Notes under the pieces: generated by a model | Told to the model about the DNA's origin: nothing | Database searches by the model: none | What the model saw: the letters and a program-made list of their open reading frames with translations, nothing else | Position numbers and translations under genes: made by a program | Assembly (NCBI GenBank): GCA_034429745.1 | Contig: DAOUFY010000055.1 | Location: 1 to 8,254 of the forward strand | Source: JBAXBF01 sp034429745 | Lineage (GTDB): Bacteria; Chloroflexota; Anaerolineae; Anaerolineales; DRKV01 | Direction: 5' to 3' | Length of the DNA stretch: 8,254 nt | Part shown: piece after piece, positions 5,255 to 8,254 of the stretch | Layout of the letters: the number at the start of each line of letters is the position of its first letter | Numbering within the stretch: the stretch's first letter is position 1

Positions 5255-6706
5255 TTAAAACCAGCCGCTGCCTGCCAAAACACTCATATTAAGGAATGGT
5301 GTAAAGATAATGCCAAGCAAAATTATCCCAATGGACAATATAGCAAGAGCAATTTTTTGCGGCGTTGGCACTGGCAAAGGCAGGTTTTCTGTCTCCTCGG
5401 AGCGATAATGATAAATGACATTTAACACTCGCAAATAGTAGTACAGACCTACGATTGAATTAAGCACACCGATTACAGCCAACCAGAGCCATCCTCCTTG
5501 AATAGCAGCTGCAAAGACCCATACCTTTGCAACAAAACCACCAAAAGGCGGCATGCCAGCCAAAGAAAGAAAGCTGATTAAGCCTACGAGCGCTAGCAAG
5601 GGTGAGCGACGACTTAATCCAGCATAGGATTGTAATTCATCCGAGCCAACCACTCGACTGAAAACCGCCGCCATTCCAAACGCTGCCAGGTTAGTAACCA
5701 AATACACTCCTAAATAAAAGATGACACTGGCAATTCCTAATTCTGTCATCATAACTGCTCCAATCAACGCATAGCCGGCATGGGCAATAGAAGAATACGC
5801 CAGCAGCCGCTTGATATTTCGTTGAGCTAAAGCTAAAAAGTTGCCAATTGTCATGGTAAATACAGCCATCACCGCGATAATAAGCGACCAATTAAACCCG
5901 GCTTGAGCAAAAAGGGTATAGAAAACTCGCATCAGCACAATAAAGCCGGCTGCTTTGGAAGCCGTAGATAGATAACCAGCTACAGGTGTAGGTGCACCTT
6001 CATATACATCCGGTGCCCAAAAATGCAAAGGCACAAGGGATGTCTTAAAGGCAAACCCCACCAATATCAGCAGCATACTGCCTAAGGATAAGGATAAAGG
6101 CAAGGTTCCAAATTGCAATTTTAGGGATAAGTCAGAGAAATTGGTCGTGCCTCCAAACCCATAGATCAAGCTAAACCCATAAAGCATGATTGCTGACATC
6201 ACAGCACCAAAAAACAAATATTTAAACCCAGCTTCTACCGAGCGTTCATCGCGATAGAAGAAGCCAGCCAAAATATATAAGGGGATAGACGTCGTCTCAA
6301 TAGCTAAAAACAGCATGATCAAATCATACGAGCATACCATAAGCATCATGCCAATCACTGAAACAAGCAACAGAGAATAAAACTCACCTCTATTCCCCAA
6401 AGCCTCAATGTCCATTGCCAGCAATACAGTTACCGCAGCTCCAAACAAGAAGAGCAGCTTGAAGATAAACCCAGTGAAATCATAGCTAATCAAGCCGCCC
6501 CAGGTTGTATAACCTTTCTCTGGAGGTGCAACTACTATTATGCTGATAAGAATAATCAGCATTAAACCGCCAAAGGTTACCCAACCTAAGTTACGCTTGC
6601 TCTTACTGCTACCGATTGAATCAAGCAGCAACACAACTCCTATTAATATAAGCACGAGTAGTTCAGGTAAAATAGCTAGTAATGATTCCATAATTGTCGC
6701 ATTCAC
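5255..6706 (-). CDS. nuoN: NADH-quinone oxidoreductase (complex I) subunit N
   Basis: A 483-residue antiporter-like membrane subunit of complex I, one of three that translocate protons when electrons pass to quinone. All four key charged residues known from E. coli NuoN (E133, K217, K247, K395) have counterparts: E137 (LAIETTSIPLYIL), K221 (FAFKTSLVPLHFWAPD), K251 (STASKAAGF) and K394 (FVAKVWVF). The signature APDVYEGAPTPVAGYLSTASK is also intact. About fourteen hydrophobic segments span the length, which is normal for the family. The start is GTG at 6706, immediately after the nuoM stop, chosen because GGAGGT (6718-6713) is 6 bases upstream. The in-frame ATG at 6691 would be 21 bases from it. 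Confidence 0.97.
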   Translation of the reverse strand: MNATIMESLLAILPELLVLILIGVVLLLDSIGSSKSKRNLGWVTFGGLMLIILISIIVVAPPEKGYTTWGGLISYDFTGFIFKLLFLFGAAVTVLLAMDIEALGNRGEFYSLLLVSVIGMMLMVCSYDLIMLFLAIETTSIPLYILAGFFYRDERSVEAGFKYLFFGAVMSAIMLYGFSLIYGFGGTTNFSDLSLKLQFGTLPLSLSLGSMLLILVGFAFKTSLVPLHFWAPDVYEGAPTPVAGYLSTASKAAGFIVLMRVFYTLFAQAGFNWSLIIAVMAVFTMTIGNFLALAQRNIKRLLAYSSIAHAGYALIGAVMMTELGIASVIFYLGVYLVTNLAAFGMAAVFSRVVGSDELQSYAGLSRRSPLLALVGLISFLSLAGMPPFGGFVAKVWVFAAAIQGGWLWLAVIGVLNSIVGLYYYLRVLNVIYHYRSEETENLPLPVPTPQKIALAILSIGIILLGIIFTPFLNMSVLAGSGWF

Positions 6707-8191
6707 TTATGCACCTCCCAATAGGCGCAGTATATTATTCACACCCGATTCAACCATCGGAGCCATCCATGAAGGATAGGTTCCCAAAGCAACCATAAAA
6801 GCACATAAAACGAATAAGGCAATTTTATCCAGTACGGTTATATCACTTACATGACCCGCATACTCCTGCGGTAATTTTCCGAAGAACACGTTACGAATAA
6901 CGCGGATAATATACGAAGCAGTGATAACAATTGAGATCGAAGCTATAATGGCTATTAACGGTTTAGTTTGCCATACCCCCATAAAAATGGGAAACTCTGC
7001 CACAAACCCAGAAAAACCGGGCATTCCCATTGAAACCAAACCCGCAATAGTAAAGCCCACCATTGCCCAGGGCATTACACTGGCAAACCCGCCCAGTTTT
7101 GGAATATCCCGGGTGTGCACTTGATCATACACCATGCCAACAACAGCAAAGAATAGAGCTGTCATCACACCATGCGAAAACATTTGCAAACCAGCTCCCA
7201 GCAAACCTTGTTTGTTAAGGGTAGCAAACCCCATCATAACCAATCCCATATGAGAAACAGAGGAAAATCCAATAACGTACTTGAAATCTTTTTGCACTGA
7301 TGCAATAAACGCCCCATAGACTACGTTAACCAATGCCAGCAGAATAATCCAACTCATGTGTGTTTTCGCGCCTTCAGGTAACAGCATAATGCCAACCCGC
7401 AACGCCGCAAAAGCGCCTAATTTCATAAGAACACCCGCATGGAACATGGAAACCGCAGTCGGAGCAGCCACATGGCCATCGGGGCTCCAGTTGTGAAATG
7501 GGAAAATACCGCCCAGCACAGCAAACCCAAGAAACACAAAGGGAAACCATATTTGCTGGAAAAGCGTTGAAAAGCCGGCTGCTTCAAGCTCTAGCATGTC
7601 AAAGGTGGGCTTGCCCAAAGACTGAGCTGCCTGAAATACCATCGCTAATGCGCCAACTAATGAAACAACCGAGCCGACAAACAAATACAACGTCAGCTTC
7701 ATTGCAGCATATTCACGCGTTTCTTTCCAGCCCCAAATGCCTATGAGCAAGTACATTGGGAAAACAGCAATTTCATAAAAGAAAAACAGCAAAAATAAAT
7801 CCAACGATACGAAAACGCCAAAAACTCCTGTGGCAAGAATAAATAAAAAGGCAAAAAATTCACGCGGGCGATCATCATTGTTCCATGAGATCAACACCCC
7901 TGTGAACATGACAATGCCGGTAAGCAAAACTAAGGGAGCTGTCAAGCCATCTACTCCCACGTGATAGGATATGCCCATCATTGGCAGCCAATCTATCTTC
8001 TCTACAAATTGATAGCCCCCTTTAGAGACTGCATAGGAGAAATACATCCACAATGAAAGTATCAATGCAAAAATTGAGGCCGCCAATGCTGTAACGCGCA
8101 CCTCGTTTTTGCGATCGCTGGGGATGAGGAAAATGATCACCGCAGCTAGAATGGGTGTAAATACAATAAAACTAAGGATCGGAAATTGCAT
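6707..8191 (-). CDS. nuoM: NADH-quinone oxidoreductase (complex I) subunit M
   Basis: A 494-residue antiporter-like proton-pumping subunit of complex I. Family marks are FFFYEIAVFPMYLLIG with E140 (E. coli E144), PFHNWSPDGHVAAPTAVSM (231-249), K257 in HAGVLMKLGAF (E. coli K265), FKYVIGFSSVSHMG (303-316) and E399 in FVAEF (E. coli E407). The E. coli TM7 lysine K234 aligns without gaps to L226 (FAVLGGIFPFHNW), so one residue of the usual central charge relay is missing. The start ATG at 8191 is preceded by GAGGTGATC, which is strongly complementary to the 16S rRNA 3' end. It follows the nuoL stop by 15 bases and abuts nuoN. Length and helix count are normal. Confidence 0.96.
   Translation of the reverse strand: MQFPILSFIVFTPILAAVIIFLIPSDRKNEVRVTALAASIFALILSLWMYFSYAVSKGGYQFVEKIDWLPMMGISYHVGVDGLTAPLVLLTGIVMFTGVLISWNNDDRPREFFAFLFILATGVFGVFVSLDLFLLFFFYEIAVFPMYLLIGIWGWKETREYAAMKLTLYLFVGSVVSLVGALAMVFQAAQSLGKPTFDMLELEAAGFSTLFQQIWFPFVFLGFAVLGGIFPFHNWSPDGHVAAPTAVSMFHAGVLMKLGAFAALRVGIMLLPEGAKTHMSWIILLALVNVVYGAFIASVQKDFKYVIGFSSVSHMGLVMMGFATLNKQGLLGAGLQMFSHGVMTALFFAVVGMVYDQVHTRDIPKLGGFASVMPWAMVGFTIAGLVSMGMPGFSGFVAEFPIFMGVWQTKPLIAIIASISIVITASYIIRVIRNVFFGKLPQEYAGHVSDITVLDKIALFVLCAFMVALGTYPSWMAPMVESGVNNILRLLGGA
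6713..6718 (-). promoter_or_regulatory. Shine-Dalgarno of nuoN inside nuoM
   Basis: GGAGGT forms the penultimate Gly-Gly codons of nuoM and lies 6 bases before the nuoN GTG. The nuoM TAA abuts the GTG directly, so the two genes are almost surely translationally coupled. This site decides for the GTG over the downstream ATG. Confidence 0.85.
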
Positions 8192-8206
8192 GGATCACCT
8201 CATACC

Positions 8207-8254
8207 TTAATAAAGCATGCTTACTGCACGATTGATGACATCCAATACACTTGC
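8207..8254 (-). CDS. nuoL: 3' end of an upstream gene, probably nuoL (partial)
   Basis: Fifteen codons and a TAA are visible (ASVLDVINRAVSMLY), entering from the right edge. The stop lies 15 bases before the nuoM ATG, and that gap holds the nuoM ribosome binding site. The frame alone is not diagnostic; nuoL is proposed because it nearly always precedes nuoM in complex I operons. Another frame stays open through this short stretch, so the frame choice is moderately supported. Confidence 0.5.
   Translation of the reverse strand, partial: ASVLDVINRAVSMLY

Overview
The window looks like a piece of an anaerobic or fermentative bacterial chromosome, most likely Chloroflexota (Anaerolineae-like). 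The lineage call is inference. It rests on the wording of the ATP synthase a, b and AtpI-like proteins, the nuoL-M-N / atpI-B-E-b order, and a b subunit carrying a delta-type C-terminus. It rests on recalled family patterns, not on a search.

Right two thirds (about 2872-8254, minus strand): a tight energy-conservation gene train. It reads leftward as nuoL (last codons only), nuoM, nuoN, an AtpI/AtpZ-type protein, atpB (a), atpE (c) and a b-delta fusion. Complex I membrane subunits that pump protons are therefore followed directly by the F0 sector that uses the proton gradient. The c subunit lacks the Na+ signature, so H+ coupling is expected. The F1 genes (alpha, gamma, beta, epsilon) do not follow atpF as they do in a canonical operon, so they must lie elsewhere. 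A good sigma70-like promoter sits so close to the atpI ATG that the atp transcript may be leaderless.

Middle (about 1599-2875, plus strand): one soluble two-component protein with an N-terminal receiver and a C-terminal histidine kinase. It has no membrane or recognised sensory domain. It converges on the atp genes, and the two stop codons share bases in a TTAA palindrome. An 11-bp perfect stem-loop lies inside the 3' end of the kinase gene.

Left (1-about 1320): an apparently intact IS256-family insertion sequence with a leftward transposase and recognisable terminal inverted repeats. Between it and the kinase lie about 450 bases of very AT-rich sequence (1321-1777) with small palindromes, GATAAT repeats and an extended -10 promoter, but no convincing gene.

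No CRISPR array, tRNA, rRNA, toxin-antitoxin or defence-type cluster is visible. The most unusual points are the b-delta fusion in an F0-only cluster, the loss of a key lysine in NuoM, the enlarged cysteine-bearing loop in subunit a, and the possible leaderless atp promoter.
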